Below are positions 7,282 through 14,522 of a stretch of 64,000 nucleotides of DNA, one piece after another (position 1 is the first letter of the stretch; each line of letters begins with the position of its first letter). Origin of the DNA: Halolamina sp. CBA1230 (GTDB taxonomy: Archaea; Halobacteriota; Halobacteria; Halobacteriales; Haloferacaceae); contig NZ_CP054587.1 in the NCBI RefSeq assembly GCF_002025255.2, forward strand, positions 930,001-994,000, in the 5' to 3' direction. The position numbers were made by a program, and so were the translations under genes. The notes beneath the pieces are model-generated. The model had not been told where the DNA came from. It saw only the letters and a list, made by a program, of their open reading frames with translations, and did no database searches.

Positions 7282-7602
7282 ATGCCGCCCTCCCTCGAAA
7301 TCGACCAGGTCATCCGCATTGAAATCGGCGACCCCGTGAACGACGACAACGACGACGGCGACGCCAACAGGTACCACGGCCGGGCAGTCCACCCCGAACA
7401 CGTCACACCCGTCACTGTGGATCCGCACGCAATCCTGCGCAGCATCCGGCCCGGCGACACGGTCACTGCGGCCGCGTACGACCGCGAGACACTCGGTGCG
7501 CTGCTAACGCCCGCAGACGCCGACGGCAGCGTGGAGGTGGAACAGCAGGAAAATTGGCAGAGCACACTCGGCTACACCGCCAGTACCAACATCGAACAAT
7601 GA
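7282..7602 (+). CDS. Hypothetical protein, first gene of a three-gene mini-operon
   Basis: The product has 106 residues and is not recognised. It starts MPPSLEIDQVIRIEIGDPV, has an acidic low-complexity stretch (NDDNDDGDAN), then RYHGRAVHPEHVTPVTVDP and a C-terminal half that could be a small beta domain. A TATA-like box lies about 30 bases upstream. The stop overlaps the next ATG (ATGA), so it is translationally coupled to the gene at 7599. It has no membrane segment or cysteine. Confidence 0.6.
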   Translation: MPPSLEIDQVIRIEIGDPVNDDNDDGDANRYHGRAVHPEHVTPVTVDPHAILRSIRPGDTVTAAAYDRETLGALLTPADADGSVEVEQQENWQSTLGYTASTNIEQ

Positions 7603-7700
7603 CACGAATCGACTCAATAACCCACGTTCCGAACGAACGAGTCGAAATCAGCATCGAGCGAGACAACGGTGACGAAGAGACTATCTCCGTGTCAATGTAG
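7599..7700 (+). CDS. Very small protein, second gene of the mini-operon
   Basis: The product has 33 residues (starts MTRIDSITHVPNERVEI, ends ETISVSM). Its ATG overlaps the previous stop by four bases, and its TAG is directly followed by the ATG at 7701. Such tight packing on both sides argues that it is translated despite its size. It is probably a short beta strand-rich peptide; no family is recognised. Confidence 0.5.
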   Translation: MTRIDSITHVPNERVEISIERDNGDEETISVSM

Positions 7701-7892
7701 ATGGAGCAGCTGCGCGGTATGGCCAGTCACGCAGTCATGGACGGCACGACCCTCATGCCGAGCGGCGAGGGCGTCAGTGCTGCAACAGTCGGCCGTGATC
7801 CCACGCACGAACGAATCAGGGATGTGCTCGCAGACCTCGATATCGGTGACGATGTCCGGCAGACAGTACAGGCTGTGTGCCTACAAGCATAG
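7701..7892 (+). CDS. Small hypothetical protein, third gene of the mini-operon
   Basis: The product has 63 residues starting MEQLRGMASHAVMDGTTLMP, with a helical C-terminal half (HERIRDVLADLDIGDDVRQTVQAVCLQA). It begins immediately after the stop of the preceding gene with no spacer. I do not recognise a family. Three tightly linked tiny genes in an island are typical of virus- or plasmid-derived cassettes, but nothing here is diagnostic. Confidence 0.55.
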   Translation: MEQLRGMASHAVMDGTTLMPSGEGVSAATVGRDPTHERIRDVLADLDIGDDVRQTVQAVCLQA

Positions 7893-7939
7893 ACCAGTTC
7901 TACTACCAGAAAGATTCTACAGAATCAGTAGATTAGATC

Positions 7940-8296
7940 TTAGTTATCTTCAAACTCGAAGCGGTCATTTCTGCCTTCGTCTTCGGGAGACATGTCGAGG
8001 ACGACGAAGGTAGCAACATCTCGCTCATTAGTCCTCCCACTCGTCGCTTCGACATAGAGACCATTCCCAATTTTACCGGTGTCAAACCCTTGTGAGGGGG
8101 ATGGTGAGGGGTTTGCGTCTATGTTATATCGGACGGTGAATGGGTATAACGTCTGTCCGTAGTCGTTCTCTTCTTCTTCGGAGTACTCTAAGAATTCCAC
8201 AGTTACGTCTTCTTTAGATAATTCCTCTCTCGCAACGAGAAACGCCTGTTCGCAGATAGTTTCGCACTCCTCTGGTGAGGGCTTGAGGGGTTCCAT
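7940..8296 (-). CDS. Acidic hypothetical protein
   Basis: The product has 118 residues, is acidic and cytoplasmic, and is not recognised. It opens MEPLKPSPEECETICEQAFLVAREEL, has VTVEFLEYSEEEEND and YPFTVRYNIDANPSP in the middle, and ends with VATFVVLDMSPEDEGRNDRFEFEDN. The alternation of strands suggests a small alpha/beta domain. It converges with the 7282-7892 mini-operon and lies just outside the left IS-like repeat at 8335. Confidence 0.6.
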   Translation of the reverse strand: MEPLKPSPEECETICEQAFLVAREELSKEDVTVEFLEYSEEEENDYGQTLYPFTVRYNIDANPSPSPSQGFDTGKIGNGLYVEATSGRTNERDVATFVVLDMSPEDEGRNDRFEFEDN

Positions 8297-8432
8297 CGAC
8301 AGAGAACATGGACTGTTTGAGAATAGTGTTTGGGGGCTTTGTTGAAATCGTCACCAGCTATCAGGAATAGTGCCCGACTCACTAAGTACAGAGCACTCAT
8401 CGGTCGGCCGTGGAATCACACGGCCGTTGCGG

Positions 8433-8909
8433 TTATGCTCCCGAATTCGGTGGAAATAGACGGTGTGATCCTTTGCCGAGAACGAACGCCGTAGTTCCAG
8501 CTATGAGCGCCACCAGAAGTGCGAGAATCGGTCCGTATTTGAGTCCGAACATCAGTTCGGAGTAGGGATCCATGCCCACTACAGACGGACGCAGAACATG
8601 GTAATTTCGTTCACCGAAACTGTCGCCTTGGAGATACGCCACCAGCGGAGGGACGACGTATAACCACAGGGCGGCGAGAAAGACGGCCAGCCACCCACTG
8701 AGGAGTCCACCGTTGTTCCGGCCTGCATAACCAGCCAACCCCAGTGCAAAGACGATCAATCCATCCCAGAGATACCATCGAAGGCTATGGAGTATCGTAT
8801 CCACTTGGAGAATAATTGGCAGTGAAGCGACGATTGTTGCGATGACGGCTATTCGCACAACCCGAAGGGAGGACTCTTTATCGCCAAGAAACGGGGACTT
8901 GATATCCAT
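8433..8909 (-). CDS. Small integral membrane protein
   Basis: The product has 158 residues from the ATG at 8907-8909. Four hydrophobic segments are visible: VVRIAVIATIVASLPIILQV, WYLWDGLIVFALGLAGYAG, LSGWLAVFLAALWLYVVPPL and GPILALLVALIAGTTAFVLG. I chose this start rather than the ATG 48 bases upstream because an archaeal TATA-like box (CTATACAT, complement of about 8930-8938) lies at the right distance for a leaderless message and would fall inside the longer frame. No family is recognised. It lies inside the IS-like inverted repeats. Confidence 0.6.
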   Translation of the reverse strand: MDIKSPFLGDKESSLRVVRIAVIATIVASLPIILQVDTILHSLRWYLWDGLIVFALGLAGYAGRNNGGLLSGWLAVFLAALWLYVVPPLVAYLQGDSFGERNYHVLRPSVVGMDPYSELMFGLKYGPILALLVALIAGTTAFVLGKGSHRLFPPNSGA

Positions 8910-9048
8910 GTGATTCTCTTTGCAACAATCATGTATAGTTGTTCGGTTGATTTGCATACCTACTGAGCGGCTATTTCACACCCACTCAGGTGGTTAGAAC
9001 CCGCCTCGATGTGCTACGTCACTTCGGTAAGTACAGACGAGCCGCCAA

Positions 9049-9237
9049 TCAGTCTGCGTAGAAGAGAACTCTATTGCAGTCCGGACAGACGTGTGCGTCA
9101 ATAGTAGTCGCACTCTTGAATCCAAGCGTCCCAAGGACGCCCTGATCGTTCGGTATTCGGAGCATGTCCCCACGACTATTCACGTCATAATCAATGCGCT
9201 CAAGTTCCACATCACAGTCGGGGCAAGTCCGAGGCAT
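9049..9237 (-). CDS. Small zinc-ribbon protein
   Basis: The product has 62 residues with two CPDC knuckles, one at the N-terminus (MPRTCPDCDVEL) and one near the C-terminus (HVCPDCNRVLFYAD), enough to bind one zinc ion. The middle (LGTLGFKSATTIDAHVCPDC) resembles many small haloarchaeal zinc-ribbon proteins. It could be a nucleic-acid-binding or adaptor protein; nothing more specific is visible. It shares the IS-bounded segment with the membrane protein at 8433 and has its own AT-rich upstream region. Confidence 0.7.
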   Translation of the reverse strand: MPRTCPDCDVELERIDYDVNSRGDMLRIPNDQGVLGTLGFKSATTIDAHVCPDCNRVLFYAD

Positions 9238-9439
9238 ACAGTTAATTAACGAATCCGATTAGAAAGAATATTCGATACAGTAGTACGCATAGAGAGAATC
9301 ACATTATTGGTTCGCAACCCCACTTACCGGCTGTTTCACTGAATATAGTGTCTAACTAAGAGGATTTCAACAAAGCCGTGTATTCCTATCGGAAGGCAGA
9401 GATAGCTGCCTAGACAGGCCCGAGGCGACGTCGCCCTAA

Positions 9440-9898
9440 TCACGTCGGGGCCTGTTCCTCGCCATTGCGCGCTCCGACGAGTTCGACATCAAGGTGGATA
9501 CGCTCGTAGGGCAGGTACGGCCGCTTCGCCTTCCCCTCCTCGATGACGAACAGCAGCCCGTAGTCGGCGAGCAGCGAGACGTCGTCGTGGACCGTCCGGT
9601 AGTCCCTATTGAGGTCCTCCGCGAGTGCGGTAATACTCTCGGCCGCCCCCTCGGTCCCCATGAGCGTTTGAAGGAGTTCGAGTCGGCGGTCGGTGAGGAT
9701 CTTCCGCAGCTCACTGACAGTTGGGAACGACACGACTGCGGGCTGTTCCTCGCCTTCGCTAAGAGCACTAACGGTATCGAGGGTGTCCTCACGCATTTCA
9801 CCGAACGACTCCACAGTGACACGGAGCACGCTAGGGTGGGGGCGGTCACGAGGATCGCTGTACTTGTCGGGCCATCCGTCGTCGGTGGGGTCAGTCAT
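9440..9898 (-). CDS. HVO_A0114-family winged-helix antitoxin/regulator
   Basis: The product has 152 residues. The C-terminal two thirds carry a winged helix: RRLELLQTLMGTEGAAESITALAEDLNRDYRTVHDDVSLLADYGLLFV, then a wing with KAKRPYLPYERIHLDVEL. The N-terminal part has HPSVLRVTVESFGEMREDTLDTV, typical of the haloarchaeal HVO_A0114 group found next to TumE toxins. It overlaps the toxin gene upstream by eight bases. By family knowledge it should neutralise TumE and repress the shared promoter. Confidence 0.8.
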   Translation of the reverse strand: MTDPTDDGWPDKYSDPRDRPHPSVLRVTVESFGEMREDTLDTVSALSEGEEQPAVVSFPTVSELRKILTDRRLELLQTLMGTEGAAESITALAEDLNRDYRTVHDDVSLLADYGLLFVIEEGKAKRPYLPYERIHLDVELVGARNGEEQAPT

Positions 9899-10196
9899 TG
9901 GTTGTGTCCTCGGTGTGAGTGAGGTAGGCGACTTCCTGAAGGAAGCGAGCGACGTGCGCGGTTATACTCCGGAACTTGATCTCGTTGTCCTCCCCGAAGC
10001 GGACGTGTCGGTGATGCCAGCCGAGATCGTCGTCATCGTGAGCGTTGTCGAAGCGCAGTATCTCTTCCTCTTCCGGGTGGTAGTACTGGAACCGGTAGAA
10101 CCACCCACCCGGGTATTCGTCATCGGGGATAGCGAACATTTCCACGCGACCGCCAGGGACCGCGCGGTTTAGTTCAAGCGGGTGGTTCCCGGCCAT
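9891..10196 (-). CDS. TumE-family toxin
   Basis: The product has 101 residues with the TumE-like pattern: WFYRFQYYHPEEEEILRFDNAHDDDDLGWHHRHVRFG, that is an aromatic strand, an acidic turn, RFDN, then a cluster of histidines, followed by a helical C-terminus (ITAHVARFLQEVAYL). The family is annotated as the toxin of the TumE/TumA system; its biochemical target is not known to me. It is the promoter-proximal gene of the pair with the winged-helix gene at 9440-9898, an order seen in haloarchaea. The pair sits in the island between mobile-looking segments. Confidence 0.8.
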   Translation of the reverse strand: MAGNHPLELNRAVPGGRVEMFAIPDDEYPGGWFYRFQYYHPEEEEILRFDNAHDDDDLGWHHRHVRFGEDNEIKFRSITAHVARFLQEVAYLTHTEDTTND

Positions 10197-10325
10197 CCTC
10201 TACCTAGCTATGGTCTATGACCTCATAAGACATAAAGATAGCTGGACCGGGTATTCCAGAACATCACCTGCCCCCGAAAGAATAGAAATGGTACCGACTC
10301 AATTATCTTTGAAATCTGTTCACAG

Positions 10326-11756
10326 CTAAGAATCGAAGTTCGACCTGATTCTCTCATCAAGGTCATCCCCCATATCATCATGATACGCCAAGTATGTCTC
10401 AGCGTTCCTCATCCAACCTTTCAAACCAGAAGGACTGGCTTCTGGGGACTCGATAATAACCGAGCGAAGTTCAGAACAGATAGTCTCGATCACCTCTATC
10501 AGTTCTTCAGAGTTCATCGTGGATAAGGTCCAATCCGGCGTCTCGAAACCGTCGGCTGTGGTAGTACCCGTGGCCCTCAAAGCATGATCGGGTTCCGACT
10601 CTTCTGCACACCGAAGGACGATTGAACCGTGGCCTCTGTAGGAATGGTTGTTCATCCCTGTGTAGTCTACGAGTTGCTCAACAGTTGATTCTGAACCGAG
10701 GCAGGCCAAGAGCTGCCCCAGATACAGCGTATGGTTGCTCTCCATAGAACGGATATTGGTGTTCTCGATTGCATGGAGAAGCGGTTCCTTCGACTCCATC
10801 TTCCACACCCAGAAAGAGCCGAGATGGCCGTTGTTCCACGAACTCTGAACAAGGAATGCCAACTGCTCCTCAGCGAGATCTAGCTGGCCTGTGTTGAGGT
10901 AGTAGTCGTACAGACTTTCTTCACTACAGCTGTGTCGATTCCTGCGCCTCCACTTGGTCACGTCCGCGTTCAATTCCCGGGATACGCTGTCCAGTTCGAT
11001 AGGATTAATCAAAGAGGATTGAATGTCTGGTCCGTCTTCGCCAGGACTCACCGGGATCACGTTATCATCATCTTCTGCCTCAACTTCCCGAACTTGGCCC
11101 AGATCCCTGAGGTAGTCGATATTCATCCCGACCACTTGCTCGATCCCATCCGTGATGTAGTCCCGCTCTTTCTCTAAGTGAAATTGAACGAAGTCCAGAT
11201 AGTCCTCTCGTCGGGCCGGACGGTTTCTGTCCCCATCTCGAATGTAGACATCTCCCCGCGACAGTTCAGACCCCAGCTCCCGATTGATAGTGACCGGAGG
11301 TGAATCATGAGCCTCAATGACGATCAAGCACAGGTATGGCTCCGTATCGTCGTACTTGTGGATCTCGACATCAGGGGTCGGTGTCAGGTAATCTGCCAGT
11401 GTGTTCTGAGGCGTAGAAGTATCGACATCCAATAGACTGGTATATCCACTTAGTTGCTCCGTGGTTCCGACTATGTCGCCGGAGTCGTCTACTCCGACCA
11501 GAATGTATCGTTCGTCCTCGTTCAGGAAGCGCAGGCCATAATCTGGCTGTAGAGAGACTGTGTTAGCCATCGCGGCGACATCCTTGATGAAATCCGCTTT
11601 CTTCTCGTTTCCACGGTCCTCGTTGATAGGATAGTGATGTTTCAGGTCAACCCAAGTGTGTTCGTCCCCGGTAAGGTTGCCGGCCAGCTGTTCTACCTCC
11701 TCCCTGAGCATCTCGTATTTAACCAACAAATCTTGGCCACCATATCTGTTGTGCAA
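10326..11756 (-). CDS. Schlafen/AlbA_2-domain protein
   Basis: The product has 476 residues. Residues 30-180 carry the AlbA_2 (Schlafen-like) fold: TWVDLKHHYPINEDRGNEKKADFIKDVAAMANT, then YILVGVDDSGDIVG, then PYLCLIVIEAHDSPPVTI and a YIRDGDRNRPA loop. This domain occurs in putative nucleic-acid-binding and nuclease-like proteins. The rest (about 200-476) is helical, with several W/H-rich stretches and no recognised domain, and could be a sensor or effector. The gene is AT-rich, monocistronic and at the inner edge of the island. A defence or stress role is an inference from family and location. Confidence 0.75.
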   Translation of the reverse strand: MHNRYGGQDLLVKYEMLREEVEQLAGNLTGDEHTWVDLKHHYPINEDRGNEKKADFIKDVAAMANTVSLQPDYGLRFLNEDERYILVGVDDSGDIVGTTEQLSGYTSLLDVDTSTPQNTLADYLTPTPDVEIHKYDDTEPYLCLIVIEAHDSPPVTINRELGSELSRGDVYIRDGDRNRPARREDYLDFVQFHLEKERDYITDGIEQVVGMNIDYLRDLGQVREVEAEDDDNVIPVSPGEDGPDIQSSLINPIELDSVSRELNADVTKWRRRNRHSCSEESLYDYYLNTGQLDLAEEQLAFLVQSSWNNGHLGSFWVWKMESKEPLLHAIENTNIRSMESNHTLYLGQLLACLGSESTVEQLVDYTGMNNHSYRGHGSIVLRCAEESEPDHALRATGTTTADGFETPDWTLSTMNSEELIEVIETICSELRSVIIESPEASPSGLKGWMRNAETYLAYHDDMGDDLDERIRSNFDS

Positions 11757-12056
11757 TATACTTCTTTATTTACTATATGGAATGGTTAGAATATTATGGT
11801 GAAATATCCTTTTGGGGGAACGGATTGTGGGTACCTAATGTACACCCATTCTCACAAAGATGCGCCAGATGTTCGGCTCGGAATGAGGAACATCTGGGCC
11901 TCAGAAGCCCGATAACCCTTTTTCAGCCGCTCTCTCCTTCCACGTTCCGTAGCTCCCGCCAGGGATCCACGTTGGGTCGTGTGCCCGACAGCGGCGTCCA
12001 ACTCCGGCAGTTGCGACGGTCGTCCAACTGGGCGGTCGAAACCGTGTGGCGTCGGC
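11757..12056. other. Gap at the island edge with a 10-bp inverted repeat
   Basis: There is no gene. CCAGATGTTC (11865-11874) and GAACATCTGG (11888-11897) form a perfect 10-base-pair stem with a 13-base loop. Composition shifts from AT-rich (left) to GC-rich (right) within this gap, so it probably contains the island boundary. No tRNA fragment is visible. Confidence 0.55.
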
Positions 12057-12281
12057 TCAGTCGCTACCGACGCCGCCCGGACGCGCGGCGACGAACACGC
12101 GCATCTCGATCTCGTCGGGGCAGGTTCGCTCGACCGCCCGGACGACGTCGAGCGACTCGTATTCCTCGGCGGCGTAGTTCGGGTCGTGAAGCCCGACGGC
12201 CGCAGTGCCGTCGGCCGTACCGTCGACGACCCGATCTGTTCGCCGCTGGAGTTTCGTTTTGAGCTCTTCGCGGGGGCCCAT
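12057..12281 (-). CDS. Small conserved-looking haloarchaeal protein
   Basis: The product has 74 residues: MGPREELKTKLQRRTDRVVDG, then AVGLHDPNYAAEEYESLDVVRAVERTCPDEIEMRVFVAARPGG. The last part reads like a small alpha/beta domain. CTATTAGT (minus strand, about 30 bases before the start) is a good TATA-like box and supports the start. I do not recognise a named family. It is the first gene with core-like composition after the island. Confidence 0.55.
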   Translation of the reverse strand: MGPREELKTKLQRRTDRVVDGTADGTAAVGLHDPNYAAEEYESLDVVRAVERTCPDEIEMRVFVAARPGGVGSD

Positions 12282-12584
12282 AACCGGAACTTTTCGTGTG
12301 CTGAACTAATAGCGCTTTCGGGGGATTCGGCCTGGAGAGCGCCGCAGCATGCTCGGTTACGCGCGACGCGTTCCCGACAGCCGTCGCTGTACCGCTCGTC
12401 ACAACCGCCCCGTTGTGTACGTCCTCCGCGAGCGCTCGGGAGTTCGATCACGACGACCGGCAGTCACGTTACAGCGCGTTCCTGACAAACAGCTAATCGG
12501 ACGGCAGAGCGCCCCGTAACCGCCGCGTCGGTCCTTGGTACTCCGACTCAGAGTAAGGTTATAACCCTCCGGCCGATATAGCCG
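12282..12584. other. Non-coding gap with divergent promoters
   Basis: I see no gene. The left end holds the promoter of the minus-strand gene at 12281. The right end has GGTTATAACC at about 12557-12566, a TATA box about 25 bases before the gene at 12585. Confidence 0.5.
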
Positions 12585-12830
12585 ATGACCATGAAGAAGC
12601 AGGAGCTCATCCACCTGCACGGCCTTCTCGCGGAGCTTCAGAGCCAGTTCGACGCAGCGGGGGAGACTGTCTCCGAGGAGTACCGGGAGCTGGGCGTGCA
12701 GCCGACATCGATCCACCGATCGAAAACTGACCACAAAGCCGCCGTGTTCGCACTGATCCACGGCGTCACCGACGAACTCGAAGACGACGGCGAGGCGGAG
12801 ACGGAGACGATCGCCGCCACCGCCGACTGA
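12585..12830 (+). CDS. UPF0058 family protein
   Basis: The product has 81 residues. MKKQELIHLHGLLAELQSQF is the family opening, followed by YRELGVQPTSIHRSKTDHKAAVFALIHGVTDEL and a Glu/Thr tail. The HLHG and DHKAAVF.L.H residues are conserved in UPF0058, a small helical family of unknown function found throughout haloarchaea. Two in-frame ATGs (12585 and 12591) both fit the TATA box. The second matches the usual family start exactly, so the true protein may be two residues shorter. Confidence 0.85.
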   Translation: MTMKKQELIHLHGLLAELQSQFDAAGETVSEEYRELGVQPTSIHRSKTDHKAAVFALIHGVTDELEDDGEAETETIAATAD

Positions 12831-12993
12831 GTCCTCCGGACTGCCGTCCGATCCCGTCCACAGACCCGCCAGCGACTGCGTTCTCGACGGTCTCGGGGAG
12901 TTCGATTCACGCCCGTCCGTACTGAAGCGTTTATCTGTCTACCGTGCGTACCGTTCGGTGAGGCGCGCCGGCAAGCGCCGAAGAGGGACCACC

Positions 12994-13179
12994 ATGAGTG
13001 TACGACAGACACAATCGGGCGACCTGCTCGCATCGTACCCCGACTTCGGGCTGAGCTGTCTGTACGACGACGACGAGAACCCATCGGAAGTCACCGTCTT
13101 CCCCGGGGAGGAGATGTCGACCACCGAGTGGGTCACCGCCGACGTCGACAGCGCCGTCTCGCTCGACGAGCTCCGGTAG
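12994..13179 (+). CDS. DUF7511-like small protein
   Basis: The product has 61 residues: SGDLLASYPDFGLSCLYDDDENPSEVTVFPGE, then STTEWVTADVDSAVSLDELR. The pattern 'ydddenPsevTvFp..e..TTEWvtad..avsLdelR' recurs in many haloarchaea and I associate it with DUF7511; the function is unknown. I chose the ATG at 12994 because the preceding 12 codons of the longer frame lie in the probable leader, downstream of a TTTATC box at about 12930. Confidence 0.65.
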   Translation: MSVRQTQSGDLLASYPDFGLSCLYDDDENPSEVTVFPGEEMSTTEWVTADVDSAVSLDELR

Positions 13180-13321
13180 CCGGCGCGACCGTTTTTCCGT
13201 GCTTCGACGACGCTGGTGCTCCAATCAGGCGAGGAGAGCGTCCACCTGCCGCTGTTCTAGCTGCCGGATCGCTCCCCCGCAGAAGATAGCGGTGAACTAC
13301 CCCTCCCTACTCGCTCGGGTA

Positions 13322-14010
13322 GTGTTCAGATAAGCTGGTTCCATGCGAAGGCGAACGCTTGAAACCAATTTTCGACGGTGTTTGGTTCGGCGTGACTGAA
13401 ACAGTTTGAGAACTGGTTGGTTCGTCGTTTTAGTTCTCGGAAGACACGTTCGACGCTGTTCCGATTACCGTGTTTCTCGTATCTGTAATCGAGGCCGTGT
13501 CGATGGAGTGCAGCTTTCAACCAGGCTGCAGAATCGACGAGAAAGAGTGCGTCATCAACGAGATGTTTGTCGCGGAGTTCAGCGAGGAATATCTCGGTAA
13601 TCGCTTGATTTCTCGTTGTAGAGAGCTTGACGTGCAGGAAGCGGTTCGTTGCAGGATCGACTGCCGCGTACAGCCAGAACCGTTCGTCGTTGAGTTGGAT
13701 CACGGTTTCGTCAACCGCGACGTGATCCGGGTTCGCACCGTCGAGGGGCTGTAGATCGGCCTTCTGCACCCAGTTGTGAACGGTCGTGCGACACCGTTCG
13801 ACACCCAACATATCGAGAACCGAGATGGTATCCGAAAGTGATAGTCCAGCCAGATGGAGCCGGATACCGAGCTTCATCGCGGGCTCGGGTGTCGCCTCTC
13901 GCTCCAGAAAATCTAACTCGAAGCAGTCGCTACCTCCGTTGAGGCGGGCGATTTCGAGCATGAACCACTCAAAGATCGTCCCGCCTCACTCTTCATCCTT
14001 ATCTGAACAC
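13322..14010 (-). mobile_element. IS6-family insertion sequence (complete)
   Basis: GTGTTCAGATAAG at 13322-13334 and its complement CTTATCTGAACAC at 13998-14010 form 13-base terminal inverted repeats around a single transposase gene. The total of 689 bases is typical of haloarchaeal IS6-type elements. I found no perfect 8-base target duplication right at the ends, so the element may have come by recombination or be old. Frame and catalytic residues of the transposase are intact. Confidence 0.88.
13326..13961 (-). CDS. IS6-family DDE transposase
   Basis: The product has 211 residues. After an N-terminal helix-turn-helix-like part (LAGLSLSDTISVLDMLGVERCRTTVHNWVQ) it has the DDE core: VAVDETVIQL (D84), ALFLVDSAAWL (D143) and HGNRNSVERVFRELKRR (E171 seven residues before K178). 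It ends FQAFAFAWNQLI at the left terminal repeat, where the stop codon overlaps the repeat. The length and motifs are complete, so it is probably active. It moves the element at 13322-14010. Confidence 0.93.
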   Translation of the reverse strand: MLEIARLNGGSDCFELDFLEREATPEPAMKLGIRLHLAGLSLSDTISVLDMLGVERCRTTVHNWVQKADLQPLDGANPDHVAVDETVIQLNDERFWLYAAVDPATNRFLHVKLSTTRNQAITEIFLAELRDKHLVDDALFLVDSAAWLKAALHRHGLDYRYEKHGNRNSVERVFRELKRRTNQFSNCFSHAEPNTVENWFQAFAFAWNQLI

Positions 14011-14096
14011 CGCCACTCGCTCGGCTCCGCTCACTCCTTGAGGAAGGGGACTTAGACCTAATAACAGTTAAACGGGAGGCGCCGATAGCGGCCCGT

Positions 14097-14522
14097 ATGA
14101 GCGACGACCCGTCAGCCGCACTTATGTCGCATTTGCTCGTTCCGGTCGCTACTGAAAAGGACGCTCGGGAGACGGCAGTCGCGCTGGCACCGTACGCCCC
14201 CGAGCGCGTGACGGTGGTTCACGTCGTCGAGAAGGGGGGCGGCGTGCCGGACAAGACGCCGGTCGAGCAGTCCGAGTCCGTCGCCGAGGCCGCGTTCGAG
14301 GCGTTTCGCGAGCGGTTCCCCGACGCGGAAACCGAGACCGTCTACCGCCGCGACGTCGTCGAGGGCGTCATCGATGCTGCCGCCGAGATCGGCGCCAGCG
14401 CTATCGCGTTCCAGCCCCGGGAGGGGAGCCGACTCCAGCAGTTCCTCGCGGGCGACCGGACGCTCCGGCTGGTGACCGAGGCCGACCGCCCGGTGATCAC
14501 GCTGCCGGGGCGCACTGAATGA
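14097..14522 (+). CDS. Universal stress protein (UspA domain)
   Basis: The product has 141 residues: [37 protein letters not shown] at the start, a helical middle and [43 protein letters not shown] at the end. This is a Usp fold. The usual ATP-binding G-2x-G-9x-G(S/T) stretch is altered ([16 protein letters not shown]), so nucleotide binding is uncertain. AATAACAGTTAAAC about 30 bases upstream is AT-rich and promoter-like. The stop overlaps the start of the permease-Usp gene (ATGA), so the two form an operon. A second start nine codons in (MSHLLVP) is possible. Confidence 0.88.
   Translation: MSDDPSAALMSHLLVPVATEKDARETAVALAPYAPERVTVVHVVEKGGGVPDKTPVEQSESVAEAAFEAFRERFPDAETETVYRRDVVEGVIDAAAEIGASAIAFQPREGSRLQQFLAGDRTLRLVTEADRPVITLPGRTE

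Larger units (their letters stand above)
8335..9377. mobile_element. Transposase-less segment bounded by IS-like 15-bp inverted repeats
   Basis: GGCTTTGTTGAAATC at 8335-8349 is repeated as its exact complement at 9363-9377, about 1.04 kb apart, which is close to the length of many haloarchaeal IS elements. GGCTTTGTTGAAA resembles termini of IS5-type haloarchaeal elements as I remember them. The interior holds two minus-strand genes (membrane protein and zinc ribbon) and no transposase. I see no clear target-site duplication. It may be a non-autonomous passenger element or two separate IS remnants. Confidence 0.5.

Noticed and set aside
13309-14024. Direct repeat ACTCGCTCGG on both sides of the IS6 element as a target-site duplication
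   Set aside because: The copies are three and four bases away from the terminal repeats instead of touching them, and the sequence is common in this genome's GC-rich gaps.
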